DNA from: Zobellella iuensis
GTDB lineage: Bacteria; Pseudomonadota; Gammaproteobacteria; Enterobacterales; Aeromonadaceae
DNA length: 64,000 nucleotides
Assembly: GCF_016746085.1 (NCBI RefSeq)
Contig: NZ_JAERTZ010000026.1
Span: 62,001-126,000, forward strand
Direction of reading: 5' to 3'
Each line of letters opens with the position of its first letter. The stretch's first letter is position 1. This document shows positions 8,608 through 16,925 of this stretch, one piece after another. A model generated the notes under the pieces. That model was not told where the DNA came from. It searched no databases and was given only the letters and a program-made list of their open reading frames with translations. The position numbers were made by a program, and so were the translations under genes.

Positions 8608-9470
8608 CGGCCCATGCGCCGGCGTGCCCGGTGGGAGGCGCCGTTGCGTACCGCCCAACGCAGCACCAGGGCCAGGGCGTGCACGCCGAGGCGCACGCCG
8701 CGTCGCTCCAGCCCGCCCAACTGCCGGCCGCTCATCACCAGCGCCCAGGGCGGCAGCAGATCCATGCCCGCCTTCATCAAGAGCCCCACCAGGGGCCGGG
8801 CCGCCGGACTGGGCGCGGGTGCGGCCAGCAGCAGCCGGAAGATCTCCTTGGTGCGCTCATCGAACACCAGCTCAGGAAGCATCCGTTGCAGGTACTGGTC
8901 GATATCATGCCGGCTTTTGGGCACCCCGGCGGCCCCCAGCGCCTCGGCCACCCGGGCGGCCTCGGCGAAATAGCGGTCCTGCCCGGCCAGGCTCAGGCCG
9001 GGATTGCAGTAGCGCAGGTGGGCCGCCATAAAGCAGCTCACCTCCGCCACGTGCACCCAGGTGAGCAGGGCCGGATCGTCCGCCGCATAGGGCCGGCCGT
9101 CCGCCGCCACCCCCGTCACCCGGCGGTGGATGCCCTTCACCCGGGCAATCAGCCGCTCGGCGTCGGCCCGGGGCGCGAAGGTGGTGGCGGCGATAAACTG
9201 GCTGGTGCGGCGCAGCCGGCCCGGCATGTCCTCCCGGAAGCGGGAGTGTTCCCAGACCCCGGCCAGGGCCAGCGGATGCAGCATCTGCAGCATCAGGGCG
9301 CCGATACCGCCGCACAGCATGGCGGTAAAGTCGCCGTGCACCCGCCAGATCACCGACTCCGGGCCGAACAGGCCGGGATCCCCCCTGGGGTGCTCGTAAT
9401 CAATGTCACCCAGCGCCAGCCCGGTCACTCCCATCACCTGGCGCTCGATGCGTTGTCGCAGCACTTCCAT
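8604..9470 (-). CDS. Oxygenase MpaB-family protein (DUF2236)
   Basis: 288 residues. The family resembles the b-type-heme latex-clearing/MpaB oxygenases. Visible hallmarks are the N-terminal PESVIWRVHGDF, ALMLQMLHPLALAGVWEHSRF (likely heme-pocket His), TTFAPRADAERLIARVKGIHRRVTG and WVHVAEVSCFMAAHLRY. The reaction here is unknown; MpaB-like proteins are proposed oxygenases or peroxidase-like enzymes. I chose the ATG at 9470 (GGGGCGGG just upstream); the upstream open frame to 9638 is out-of-frame RarD sequence. Its stop is the CTA at 8604-8606 within the right end of MITE-like copy 2. It sits 7 bases downstream of rarD on the same strand, so the two are probably co-transcribed. Confidence 0.88.
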   Translation of the reverse strand: MEVLRQRIERQVMGVTGLALGDIDYEHPRGDPGLFGPESVIWRVHGDFTAMLCGGIGALMLQMLHPLALAGVWEHSRFREDMPGRLRRTSQFIAATTFAPRADAERLIARVKGIHRRVTGVAADGRPYAADDPALLTWVHVAEVSCFMAAHLRYCNPGLSLAGQDRYFAEAARVAEALGAAGVPKSRHDIDQYLQRMLPELVFDERTKEIFRLLLAAPAPSPAARPLVGLLMKAGMDLLPPWALVMSGRQLGGLERRGVRLGVHALALVLRWAVRNGASHRARRRMGR

Positions 9471-9477
9471 CCCGCCC

Positions 9478-10368
9478 CTACCTGAAAGGATAACGCTTGA
9501 AGGTCCACAATCGTTTGACCCCTTCCAGCACCAAAAGACCCACCGCCATCCAGATGGCGACATAGGTGGCCCACTGGCCGGGGGCGATGCGCTCGCCCAG
9601 CAGCAGGGACACCAGCACCAGCAACACCGGCTCCACATAGCCGAGCAGGCCGAACAGCACCAGGGGCAGGCGCCGGCTGGCCAGGATATAGCAGATCAGG
9701 GCCAGGGCGCTGACCAGCCCCAGGCCCAGCACCAGCCAGGGCAAGACGGGTCTTTCGGTGAAGGGCGCCAGGGGCGCCCCGGCGGCAAACAGGAAGCCGC
9801 AGGCCAGGGGCAGCAGCAACGCCATGTCGAGCCAGAGCCCGCCCAGGTTGTCGTTGCCCAGGAAGCGGCGCCAGACGAAATACAGCGGATAGCCAACGGC
9901 CACCACCAGGGTTTCCCAGGAGATGCCGCCGGCGCGCCACAGCTCGTTGGCCACCCCGGCGGCGGCGCAGGCCACCGCCAGCCATTGCAGCCGGCTCGGC
10001 CGTTCCTGGTAGAGGAAGCGGCCGACCAGCACCAGCGCCAGCGGCATCATAAAATAGCCGAGCGACACCGGCAGCCCCCGGCCGTTGAGCGGCGCCCACA
10101 TAAACAGCCACAGCTGTACCCCTACCAGGGCGGACGACAGCGGCAGGCCCAGCCACAGCAGCGGCCGTCGCCTCAGCTGGCCGAGCAGGCCGGTCACCAG
10201 CCGCCAGTCCCCGCTCAGCAGCAGGAAGAGGCCCATGCAGGGCAGGGTCAGCAGCATGCGCCAGCCGAAAATCTGCTCGCCGTCGAGCGGCCACAGCAGG
10301 CTGGCGTAGTAATACAGCACCGCGAACAACAGCGACGAAAATACCGACAGCGCAACACCCCTGGTCAC
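9478..10368 (-). CDS. rarD: RarD-type EamA transporter
   Basis: 296 residues, about ten transmembrane helices. RarD features include GVALSVFSSLLFAVLYYYASLL at the start, the FGWRMLLTLP segment and SLGYFMMPLALVLVGRFLYQER, followed by LLGYVEPVLLVLVSLLLGE in the second repeat. RarD proteins belong to the DMT superfamily and are named for chloramphenicol sensitivity in Pseudomonas; the physiological substrate is unclear. The last residues (KRYPFR) end 7 bases before the MpaB-like gene start. Confidence 0.88.
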   Translation of the reverse strand: MTRGVALSVFSSLLFAVLYYYASLLWPLDGEQIFGWRMLLTLPCMGLFLLLSGDWRLVTGLLGQLRRRPLLWLGLPLSSALVGVQLWLFMWAPLNGRGLPVSLGYFMMPLALVLVGRFLYQERPSRLQWLAVACAAAGVANELWRAGGISWETLVVAVGYPLYFVWRRFLGNDNLGGLWLDMALLLPLACGFLFAAGAPLAPFTERPVLPWLVLGLGLVSALALICYILASRRLPLVLFGLLGYVEPVLLVLVSLLLGERIAPGQWATYVAIWMAVGLLVLEGVKRLWTFKRYPFR

Positions 10369-10534
10369 TCTGGTTTCCCCTGCTTCATTGTTATTATCGG
10401 ATCGGCCGGCAGCTTAACAGCTTTGCGCACAAAGATTGAGCTGGCATTAAAAATAAAACCAGCGCCCGCCACCACCGGGCTCAAAGATAACAGCAGATAC
10501 TGCTGCTCGCCCATACTCCTTTATGCTAACCAAC

Positions 10535-10562
10535 CGCCGCCGCCCGGCCATGGGCGGCGGCG
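10535..10562. repeat. Strong GC hairpin between divergent genes
   Basis: An 11-bp perfect inverted repeat (CGCCGCCGCCC / GGGCGGCGGCG) with a 6-base loop. It lies 92 bases before the lipoprotein ATG and 166 bases from the rarD start. There is no T-run, so it is unlikely to be a terminator. No gene is visible in 10369-10654. Confidence 0.55.
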
Positions 10563-10654
10563 ACGCCGGAATACCGGAAACCGACCCGCCCGGGCTTGTG
10601 CCCTTCCCGGCAAAACCGCTATAACAACAGCTCGCTGACCAACAAGGAAACACC

Positions 10655-11506
10655 ATGCGCCTGCTCTCCCTCGCCCTGCTCACCTGCTGGCTGGCCGGTT
10701 GCGCCCTCGCCCAGGGCGAGCGGCTCGACCTCCTGCCCCTGGCCGATCTCTCGCCGCGGCTGGCGGAAAGCTCGGGCCTGGCCGCCTGGCAGGGCGGCCT
10801 GCTCAGCCACAACGACAGCGGCAACGCCGCCGAGCTGTTCAGGCTGGAAACCGATGGCACCATCACCCGGGTGTGGCCGGTGCCGGCCCCCAACCACGAC
10901 TGGGAAGACATCGCGGTGCACGGCGGCCATATCTACCTCGCCGATATCGGCAACAACGGCGGTCGCCGCCGGGATCTGGCGGTATACCGGCTGCAACTGG
11001 CGGAAGATGCGCTGCAACTGCAAAAGCGCCTGCCGGTGGCCTACGCCGAGCAGAGCAACTTCCAGCCGCCCCGCCACCAGCACAACTTCGACGCCGAGGC
11101 CCTGGCCTGGGTGGAGGGCGAGCTGTGGCTGCTGACCAAGCGCTGGCTGGACGAAGAAAGCGCCCTCTACAAACTGTCGGCGGAAGGGAGCGAGGCGCCG
11201 CTGGTGGAGCGGCAGCGGCTGGCCACCGCCATGCTGGTGACCGGCGCCGAGTACGACGCCGCCAGCCGGACCCTGCTGCTGCTGGGCTACAGCCGCAACT
11301 GGCTGGACAGGCGCGCCTTTCTGTGGTTCTACCCGGTGCGGGAAGGCCGGGTAGAAGAGGCGCAAGGGCGGCGCTGGCAACTGAGCGAGGGCGGCCAGTT
11401 CGAGGGCGTCACCCTGGGCGAGGACGGCTTTATCTACCTGAGCCGGGAAGGCGGCGGCACCAACCTGTTCCGCAGCCGCCTCCCCCTGGCCGAGCTGCTG
11501 CCCTGA
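10655..11506 (+). CDS. Putative lipoprotein with beta-propeller-like sequence
   Basis: 283 residues. A lipoprotein signal peptide ends in LAGC (Cys17). The mature part has repeated short strands (WQGGLLSHNDSGNAAELFRLE, HDWEDIAVHGGHIYLADIGNNGG, LYKLSAEG, EGVTLGEDGFIYLSREGGG) spaced like the blades of a propeller. DWEDIAV and YLADIGNN resemble extracellular esterase-like or SdiA-regulated-type propeller proteins, but no catalytic site can be named. AAGGAAACACC precedes the ATG. It is probably periplasmic or outer-membrane attached. Function unknown. Confidence 0.8.
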   Translation: MRLLSLALLTCWLAGCALAQGERLDLLPLADLSPRLAESSGLAAWQGGLLSHNDSGNAAELFRLETDGTITRVWPVPAPNHDWEDIAVHGGHIYLADIGNNGGRRRDLAVYRLQLAEDALQLQKRLPVAYAEQSNFQPPRHQHNFDAEALAWVEGELWLLTKRWLDEESALYKLSAEGSEAPLVERQRLATAMLVTGAEYDAASRTLLLLGYSRNWLDRRAFLWFYPVREGRVEEAQGRRWQLSEGGQFEGVTLGEDGFIYLSREGGGTNLFRSRLPLAELLP

Positions 11507-11513
11507 ATCCCGC

Positions 11514-12224
11514 TCAGCCGCGCCTATAGCTGCTGAACGAAAAGCGGGGAACGAAGCCCAACCGCCGATAGAGCCCCTCCCCGGCGGCGGAAGCCTGCAG
11601 GGTCAGGTAACGGGCTCCCTGCTCCCGGGCCAGGGCCATCAGCTGCAACATCAGCTCATGGGCGATGCCCTGGCCCCGGTGCTCCGGCACCACCCCGACC
11701 TGGTGAATCCCCACCACCTCCCCGGTGTGGAACAACAGCGCCGTGGCCACCGGGCCGCCCTCCCGGCTTGCCAACAGCAAGCAGGCCCCGTCCGCCCCGA
11801 GCAGGCGACGGACGGTCGCCGTCGCCACCTCGTAGCCGAAGGCCCGGCCACACAGCGCCGCCCAGCACTCCGCCTGGGCAGGCGTCAGCACCCGGCTCAA
11901 CCGCAAGCCGCCTTCCGGCCTACTTCCCTCGCCGTCCACGGCCAAATGCATGGCCCTTTGCTCCAGCACCAGGCCGAAGCCCTGGCTTGTCAGCGCCCGC
12001 TCCAGCGCCGAGCCGGCGGTCCAGACCGGCACCATGGCCCTCGGCGGCAGCCGGGCCAGTTCATGGCCCTTGAGCTCCGGTTGATGGTCCCAATCGAACC
12101 AGAAACGGTGCGGCCAGCCCCGGCTGGCCTGCAGGCCAGCCATGCCGCCGGGCTCGGAACCCATGGCCCGCCACAGGGCGGTCAGGTTGTCGATATTGGC
12201 CTTGTCCAACTGCGTATCATTCAT
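11514..12224 (-). CDS. GNAT-family N-acetyltransferase
   Basis: 236 residues with the GNAT fold in the C-terminal half. Motif A is VVGIHQVGVVPEHRGQGIAHELMLQLMA, with the R/QxxGxA acetyl-CoA loop as HRGQGIA. The last strand ends GLYRRLGFVPRFSFSSYRR, a typical GNAT close. The N-terminal half is a diverged second GNAT-like module. The substrate is unknown. It is the last gene of a tight - strand group with the YdcZ-type transporter (3-base gap) and the nitroreductase (2-base gap). Confidence 0.87.
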   Translation of the reverse strand: MNDTQLDKANIDNLTALWRAMGSEPGGMAGLQASRGWPHRFWFDWDHQPELKGHELARLPPRAMVPVWTAGSALERALTSQGFGLVLEQRAMHLAVDGEGSRPEGGLRLSRVLTPAQAECWAALCGRAFGYEVATATVRRLLGADGACLLLASREGGPVATALLFHTGEVVGIHQVGVVPEHRGQGIAHELMLQLMALAREQGARYLTLQASAAGEGLYRRLGFVPRFSFSSYRRG

Positions 12225-12227
12225 GCT

Positions 12228-12668
12228 TTACTCCCGGTTTATCAGGATGACCCCCGCCACCAACGCCACCGCCCCGAGCAGCTTCAGCGGGGTGAGCGGC
12301 CGCACCGGCAGCTCGAACCAGCCGTAGTGGCTGACGAGCAGCGCCAACGCCAACTGGCCGGTCAGGGCGAAGGACATCATGGGTCCCACCCCCATGCGCG
12401 GGATCAGAAAATAGAACAGGCCCACCCCCAGGGCGCTCAGGACACCGCCGAACCAGAGGTGGCCCGGCACCGCCTGTAGGGTATCCGGCCCCGGCCAGCT
12501 TCGCGGCAGGGCCAGGCTGGCCAGCAGGGATACCCCGGCCGCCACCCCGAAGGCGATGGTGGAGCCCAGCAGCACATGGCGCAGCTGGACCCCGAGCTGG
12601 GCATTGAGGCCGGCCTGCACCGCGATGGCGGCGCCCGCCAGCAGGGCCAGTACCGGTAACAGGCTCAT
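12228..12668 (-). CDS. YdcZ/DUF606-type DMT transporter
   Basis: 146 residues, five hydrophobic helices. It starts MSLLPVLALLAGAAIAVQAGLNAQLG, where the AGLNAQLG motif is characteristic of the small DUF606 (YdcZ) transporters. The end is LKLLGAVALVAGVILINRE. Members work as homodimers or paralogue pairs; here there is one copy. It is packed between the nitroreductase and GNAT genes with 2-3 base gaps, so they form one transcript. The substrate is unknown. Confidence 0.9.
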   Translation of the reverse strand: MSLLPVLALLAGAAIAVQAGLNAQLGVQLRHVLLGSTIAFGVAAGVSLLASLALPRSWPGPDTLQAVPGHLWFGGVLSALGVGLFYFLIPRMGVGPMMSFALTGQLALALLVSHYGWFELPVRPLTPLKLLGAVALVAGVILINRE

Positions 12669-12670
12669 GG

Positions 12671-13297
12671 TCAGTACCGCCGCACCAGTTCGTCGTAGGC
12701 CAGGCGCACCTTCGCCAGCCCGGCCTGCGCGTCCTCAGGGTGGCGATAACCCAGGGTACAGATGGCGGTGGTGGCCAGCCCCTGCTCCGCCAGCCCCAGT
12801 TCCCGGTCGTAGCCGGCCGGATTTATGCCGGTCATGGGACAGCTGTCGATGCCCAGCAGGGCGGCGCCGGCGAGCAGGGTACCGAGGGCGATATAGGCCT
12901 GCTGGTGGGCCCATTCCCGCCGCGCCCCCGGGGACAGGGCGGCCAGGAAACTCAGGTAGTGATCGGACATGGCCGACAGCGCGGCGGCGTCGGCCCCGCG
13001 CACCTCGGCCAGCCGCGCCAGGTAGCGGGACACCAACCGCTCATCCGGCCCCACATCGGCGGCCAGCACCAGCAGGTGCGGCGCCTCCACCACCTTGTGC
13101 TGTCCCATGGAGTGGGCCAGCAGGCGCTGGCGCAGGGCCGGCGACTCCACCAGCAGCAGCCGGTAGGGCTGCAGGCCAAAGGCCGAGGCGCTGAGTCCGG
13201 TGGCCTCCAGCAGCTGGCGCAAAAGCGCCGGTGCCACCGGCTCCGGTGCGAACCGCTTGACCGAATAACGCCATTGCAGGGCGCTGATAATGTTCAT
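12671..13297 (-). CDS. NAD(P)H-dependent nitroreductase-family protein (NfsB-like)
   Basis: 208 residues, FMN-binding nitroreductase fold. The N-terminus ISALQWRYSVKRFAPEPV holds the RYSVKxF FMN-binding Arg/Ser. SAFGLQPYRLLLVESPALR, QQAYIALGTLLAGAALLGIDSCPMTGINP and TTAICTLGYRHPEDA are family landmarks. It likely reduces nitro or quinone compounds or a flavin; the exact substrate is unclear. I chose the ATG at 13297, since the longer frame to 13354 adds unrelated residues. It heads the operon with the YdcZ-type transporter and GNAT genes, 81 bases downstream of the Crp-like regulator on the same strand. Confidence 0.9.
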   Translation of the reverse strand: MNIISALQWRYSVKRFAPEPVAPALLRQLLEATGLSASAFGLQPYRLLLVESPALRQRLLAHSMGQHKVVEAPHLLVLAADVGPDERLVSRYLARLAEVRGADAAALSAMSDHYLSFLAALSPGARREWAHQQAYIALGTLLAGAALLGIDSCPMTGINPAGYDRELGLAEQGLATTAICTLGYRHPEDAQAGLAKVRLAYDELVRRY

Positions 13298-13378
13298 TCG
13301 ACTGACTCCCGACAGGCAGGCGAACCCCGATGGCCGCCCGGTGTCCGCCAGCATAGGGGGAGCCGGAGCCGGCTTCCT

Positions 13379-13990
13379 TTACATAGGTTGAGTGCCCTCG
13401 ATTTTTTTGCGGATGCGGCTGAGCTGGGTGGGCGTGATGCCCAGGTGGGAGGCGATATGGTACAGAGGCAGGCGCCCGGCCAGGGCCGGAAAGTCGCGCA
13501 GAAAGCGCAGGTAGCGTTCAGCCGCCTCCTCCTGCACCAGTTCTATCTCGCGGGCGTCCTTGTCCAGCAGCCAGTGATGCTCCAGGTAGTGGATCTGGAA
13601 CAGGGCGAGATCGTGGTGCCGGTGCAGCAAACGGCGGAAACTCGCGAATGAGATGTCGATAACCACCGCCGCTTCCAGCGCCTCCAGGGTCACCCGCGAC
13701 GGCTCACCGCGCAGCAGGGCGGTCATGGCTCCGGGAAAGCGTCCTTCCTCGAAGAAGGCCTTGTTGTACTCGTTGCCTTTCTCGTCGAGCACGAAGGCCC
13801 GGAACAGGCCCCGGTAGACAAAGGAGAAGGAGGTCGGCGTTTCGCCGGCCCGGCACAGCAGCTCATGCCTGCGCAGCTCCCGGTAGTTGCAGGCGGTGTG
13901 CAGCGCCGCCCAGCTCTGGTCGCCGAGCGGGTGATAACGGTCCAGGGTCCGGCGCAAGGCGGCGAAGGCCTCTGTCTTCAAGGGGGTCAA
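13379..13990 (-). CDS. Crp/Fnr-family regulator with TTG start
   Basis: 203 residues. A cNMP-binding-like N-terminal domain (CRAGETPTSFSFVYRGLFRAF; FPGAMTALL) is followed by a short HTH (PLYHIASHLGITPTQLSRIRKKI). No Fe-S cysteine cluster is seen, so it is not FNR itself. The HTH style (SHLGITPTQLSRIR) is that of small Crp-like regulators responding to unknown signals. The start is TTG at 13990 because AGGAG sits eight bases upstream; the ATG at 13997 is out of frame and the ATG at 14158 gives an unrelated leader. It likely regulates the nitroreductase operon just downstream. Confidence 0.82.
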   Translation of the reverse strand: MTPLKTEAFAALRRTLDRYHPLGDQSWAALHTACNYRELRRHELLCRAGETPTSFSFVYRGLFRAFVLDEKGNEYNKAFFEEGRFPGAMTALLRGEPSRVTLEALEAAVVIDISFASFRRLLHRHHDLALFQIHYLEHHWLLDKDAREIELVQEEAAERYLRFLRDFPALAGRLPLYHIASHLGITPTQLSRIRKKIEGTQPM

Positions 13991-14132
13991 ACGGCATGCT
14001 CCTGGCGGGCCGGCCTGTTGGTCACGAGTAAGACAGTGTGCGGTGACCGCGGAGCAGAGGCAATCCCTGCTCCCTCTTTCAAGCCCTCCGGCACCGGATC
14101 GGCTATCCAGCCCGGGGCTAACCCGCCCGGAG

Positions 14133-14888
14133 CTATCCCGCCGAGCGCAGCGGCACACTCAGGGACGACGGACACTCGTCGCTGTCGATACGGATGCGCA
14201 CCGCGTCGTGGCGCCAGATTTCCCGGTCGCAGTCGAGCGGCCGGCCGAACTGATCGTAGTTGATGCGGGTCACCGCCAGCACCGGGCTGCCCGGGGCCAG
14301 GTTGAGCACCCGGGCCGCCTCGCCCCGGACCGCGGTGGGACAGATGTCGAAACGGGAGCGGCCGTACTCCAGCCCGTATTCGCGCCGGTAGAGCTCGGTC
14401 AGGGACTGGCTCAGATCCTGGCGCTCTATGCCCGGAAACAGATGTGGCCGCAGGAAATGGGTCACATGGAGCACCACCCGGTCGTCGATGCGCCGGGCCC
14501 GGCGGATGCAAAACAGCGGGCTGAGCGGCGCCAGCTCCAGCTCGGCCACCAGCTCGGAAGACGCCACCACCACCTCGGCGCCCAGCACCCGGGTCTCGGC
14601 CCGGCGGCGCTGGGACTCCACCAGGGCGTGGAAGTGGGAGCGGCTGGCCGGGTTGTAGACCAGGCGCGGGCGCGACACGAACCAGCCGCGCCGCTCCTCC
14701 CGGTAGATGAGCCCCTCGGCCTCCAGCATGGACAGGGCGTCCTTGAGGGTGATGCGGGTGGTATCGAACAACGCGGCCAGCTCCCGCTCGGCGGGCAGCT
14801 TGGCCCCGGACGGGAGGGCGCCGGCCGCCATCTGGCGGCGCAGGGTCTCGGTGATATGGGCAATCTGGGTGTTGGGAAGCGGCTCCAT
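14133..14888 (-). CDS. GntR-family regulator with UTRA domain
   Basis: 251 residues. A GntR winged HTH (about 10-72) reads LPAERELAALFDTTRITLKDALSMLEAEGL, then a UTRA ligand-binding domain (about 95-240) contains LFCIRRARRIDDRVVLHVTHFLRP and RVLNLAPGSPVLAVTRINYDQFGRPLDCDREIWRHD. HutC/PhnF-like members sense the substrate of the pathway they control. It is divergent from the ABC/phosphohydrolase operon at 15073-20352, with paired CTAG-centred sites near both starts, so it very probably represses that operon and itself. Confidence 0.92.
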   Translation of the reverse strand: MEPLPNTQIAHITETLRRQMAAGALPSGAKLPAERELAALFDTTRITLKDALSMLEAEGLIYREERRGWFVSRPRLVYNPASRSHFHALVESQRRRAETRVLGAEVVVASSELVAELELAPLSPLFCIRRARRIDDRVVLHVTHFLRPHLFPGIERQDLSQSLTELYRREYGLEYGRSRFDICPTAVRGEAARVLNLAPGSPVLAVTRINYDQFGRPLDCDREIWRHDAVRIRIDSDECPSSLSVPLRSAG

Positions 14889-14894
14889 GACGAT

Positions 14895-14906
14895 GGCCTA
14901 GTCCAG
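14895..14906. promoter_or_regulatory. Candidate GntR operator, gntR-proximal
   Basis: TGGCCTAGTCCA is an imperfect palindrome (TGG, CTAG centre, CCA), seven bases upstream of the GntR start. CCTAGTCCAG (14897-14906) recurs at 15050-15059 next to the divergent operon. UTRA-type GntR regulators usually bind short dyads like this; binding itself is inferred. Confidence 0.5.
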
Positions 14907-15046
14907 CAGACAAGAGCGCCAGTATCGGCCCCCGCCATGACAGCCTTATGACAGAAAAACGGAGAAAACATCATCAAAACGGCACCGAATTGCCATGAAA
15001 CTGTCGCTTCTCTGTCACATTGACCTCCTAGCATGAGTCCCGAACC

Positions 15047-15059
15047 TGACCTAGTCCAG
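15047..15059. promoter_or_regulatory. Candidate GntR operator, operon-proximal
   Basis: TGACCTAGTCCAG is the second copy of the CCTAGTCCAG repeat, 13 bases before the ATG of the binding-protein gene and overlapping its untranslated leader. This position suits repression. Confidence 0.5.
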
Positions 15060-15072
15060 AGGATTGGAACTC

Positions 15073-16119
15073 ATGAAACATCTGTTTACCGCAAGTCTGC
15101 TTACCCTGGCCCTGAGCACCACCGCCCAGGCCACCGACATCAGCGAGCTGGAAGCCAAGGCCCGGGCCGAGGGCCGGCTCAACAGCGTGGGCATGCCCGA
15201 CTCCTGGGCCAACTGGAAGGATACCTGGCGGGATCTGACCGAGCAGTACGGCATCCGCCACCAGGACACCGACATGAGCTCGGCCCAGGAGATCGCCAAG
15301 TTCGCCGCCGAGAAGGACAACGCCACCGCCGACATCGGCGACGTGGGCGCCGCCTTCGGCCCCATCGCGGTGCAGCAGGGCGTAACCCAGCCCTACAAAC
15401 CCAGCACCTGGAGCGAGATCCCGGACTGGGCCAAGGACGAGGACGGCCACTGGATGCTGGGCTACACCGGCACCATCGCCTTTATCGTCAACAAGGAGCT
15501 GGTGACCAAGGCCCCCGCCTCCTGGGCCGAACTGCGCCAGGGCGATTACCGGGTGGCCCTGGGGGACGTGGGCGTGGCGGCCCAGGCCAACAGCGCCGTG
15601 CTGGCCGCCGCCTTCGCCCTGGGCGGGGACGAGTCCAACCTGGCGCCGGCCCTGAATCTGTTCGCCGAGCTGGCCAAACAGGGCCGGCTGTCGCCGGTGG
15701 ACTTGAACATCGCCAACCTGGAAAAGGGCGAAATCGAGCTGGCGGTGATGTGGGACTTCAACGCCCTCAACTACCGTGACCAGATAGACCGCGACCGCTT
15801 CACCGTGGTGATCCCGAGCGACGGCTCGCTGATCTCCGGCTATGCCACCATCATCAACAAGTACGCCAAACACCCCAACGCCGCCAAGCTGGCGCGGGAA
15901 TACATACTGAGCGACGCCGGCCAGATCAACCTGGCCCGGGGCTACGCCCGCCCCATCCGCACCAATGTAACCCTGCCCGAGGACGTGCAGGCCAAGCTGC
16001 TGCCCAACGCCATGTACGCCAAGGCCCGCCCCATCGCCGACTTCGACGCCTGGGAGCAGACCACCCGCACCCTGTCCCGGCTGTGGCAGTCCGAGGTGCT
16101 GCTGCACCAGAAGGGCTGA
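15073..16119 (+). CDS. ABC transporter periplasmic substrate-binding protein
   Basis: 348 residues. The first 20 residues form a signal peptide ending TAQA before TDISELEAK. The mature protein has the type-2 periplasmic fold of iron/polyamine/phosphonate-like binding proteins: NSVGMPDSWANWKDTWRDL, DIGDVGAAFGPIAVQQG, GYTGTIAFIVNKELV, AVMWDFNALNYRD and ANKLAREYILSDAGQ-type C-lobe helices. I chose the ATG at 15073 with AGAGGA upstream; a TTG at 15064 is less likely. It is the first gene of a six-gene unit. The UTRA-GntR regulator and two phosphohydrolases nearby point to an organophosphonate or phosphodiester ligand; this is inference. Confidence 0.9.
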   Translation: MKHLFTASLLTLALSTTAQATDISELEAKARAEGRLNSVGMPDSWANWKDTWRDLTEQYGIRHQDTDMSSAQEIAKFAAEKDNATADIGDVGAAFGPIAVQQGVTQPYKPSTWSEIPDWAKDEDGHWMLGYTGTIAFIVNKELVTKAPASWAELRQGDYRVALGDVGVAAQANSAVLAAAFALGGDESNLAPALNLFAELAKQGRLSPVDLNIANLEKGEIELAVMWDFNALNYRDQIDRDRFTVVIPSDGSLISGYATIINKYAKHPNAAKLAREYILSDAGQINLARGYARPIRTNVTLPEDVQAKLLPNAMYAKARPIADFDAWEQTTRTLSRLWQSEVLLHQKG

Positions 16120-16121
16120 AC

Positions 16122-16925
16122 ATGAACAAGGTCATACTGGTCCTTGTCGACGGTCTGGCCCATGAGGTCGCCCAGCACAGCCTGGGCTACCTGCTGGCCA
16201 TGAGCGAAGCCGGGCGGGCCACCGGCTACAAACTGCAGTGCGAGCTGCCGGCGGTGTCCCGCCCCCTGTACGAGACCATACTCACCGGCACCCGCCCCGT
16301 GGATCACGGCGTGGTGCACAACCAGGTGGTGCGGCCAAGCCGCGAGCAGAGCATCTTCACCCTGGCCCGCGCCGCCGGTCTGACCACGGCGGCCGCCGCC
16401 TACCACTGGCTGAGCGAGCTGTACAACCGCACGCCCTACCAGGCGGTGCGGGACCGCTTCACCCAGGACGAGCGCCTGGCCATCCAGTACGGGATCTTCT
16501 ACCACAGGGACGACTACCCGGACTGCCACCTGCTGCTGGACGCGGAATGGCTGCGCCGGCGCTTCGATCCGCACTTTTTGCTGATCCACCCGATGAACGT
16601 GGACGACGCCGGCCACCAGCACGGCCTGGACTCCGCCCAGTACCGCAACAGCGCCCGCCGCCTCGACCTCTGGCTGGCGGACTACCTGCCGGGCTGGCTG
16701 GAAGAAGGCTACCAGGTGCTGGTGACCAGCGACCACGGCATGAACCGGGACCACAGCCACAGCGGCACCCTGCCCGAAGAGCGGGAAGTGCCGCTGTTCG
16801 TGCTGGGCACCGCCTTCAGCCACGACCGCCACGCCCGCCCCCGCCAGCTCGAGCTGTGCGGCACCCTCGCCAGCCTGCTGGGGCTTGCGCACGACAAGCC
16901 TGTCTGCGGAGAGTTATTGAAATGA
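16122..16925 (+). CDS. Alkaline-phosphatase-superfamily hydrolase (phosphodiesterase-like)
   Basis: 267 residues, no signal peptide, so cytoplasmic. The metal-site pattern of the nucleotide pyrophosphatase/phosphodiesterase branch is visible. Asp10 lies in LVLVDGL, Ser46 in LPAVSRPLYETILTGTRP is the likely nucleophile, Asp161/Asp162 and His165 lie in NVDDAGHQHG, Asp204-His205 in TSDHGMN, and a His lies in the HSHSGT stretch. It would hydrolyse a phosphodiester or phosphonate brought in by the surrounding ABC transporter, perhaps leaving a phosphomonoester for the HAD enzyme at the end of the operon. The ATG follows the binding-protein stop by two bases and the gene overlaps the permease by ATGA. 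Confidence 0.88.
   Translation: MNKVILVLVDGLAHEVAQHSLGYLLAMSEAGRATGYKLQCELPAVSRPLYETILTGTRPVDHGVVHNQVVRPSREQSIFTLARAAGLTTAAAAYHWLSELYNRTPYQAVRDRFTQDERLAIQYGIFYHRDDYPDCHLLLDAEWLRRRFDPHFLLIHPMNVDDAGHQHGLDSAQYRNSARRLDLWLADYLPGWLEEGYQVLVTSDHGMNRDHSHSGTLPEEREVPLFVLGTAFSHDRHARPRQLELCGTLASLLGLAHDKPVCGELLK

Noticed and set aside
13987-14913. 308-codon - strand frame overlapping the Crp-like and GntR genes
   Set aside because: Ala/Gly/Arg/Pro-rich with no domain; the GntR frame in the same strand has clear HTH and UTRA motifs.
16238-16921. N-terminal extension of the permease frame upstream of 16922
   Set aside because: It overlaps the alkaline-phosphatase-superfamily gene in another frame and is Arg/Pro-rich noise; the ATGA junction gives a natural start.
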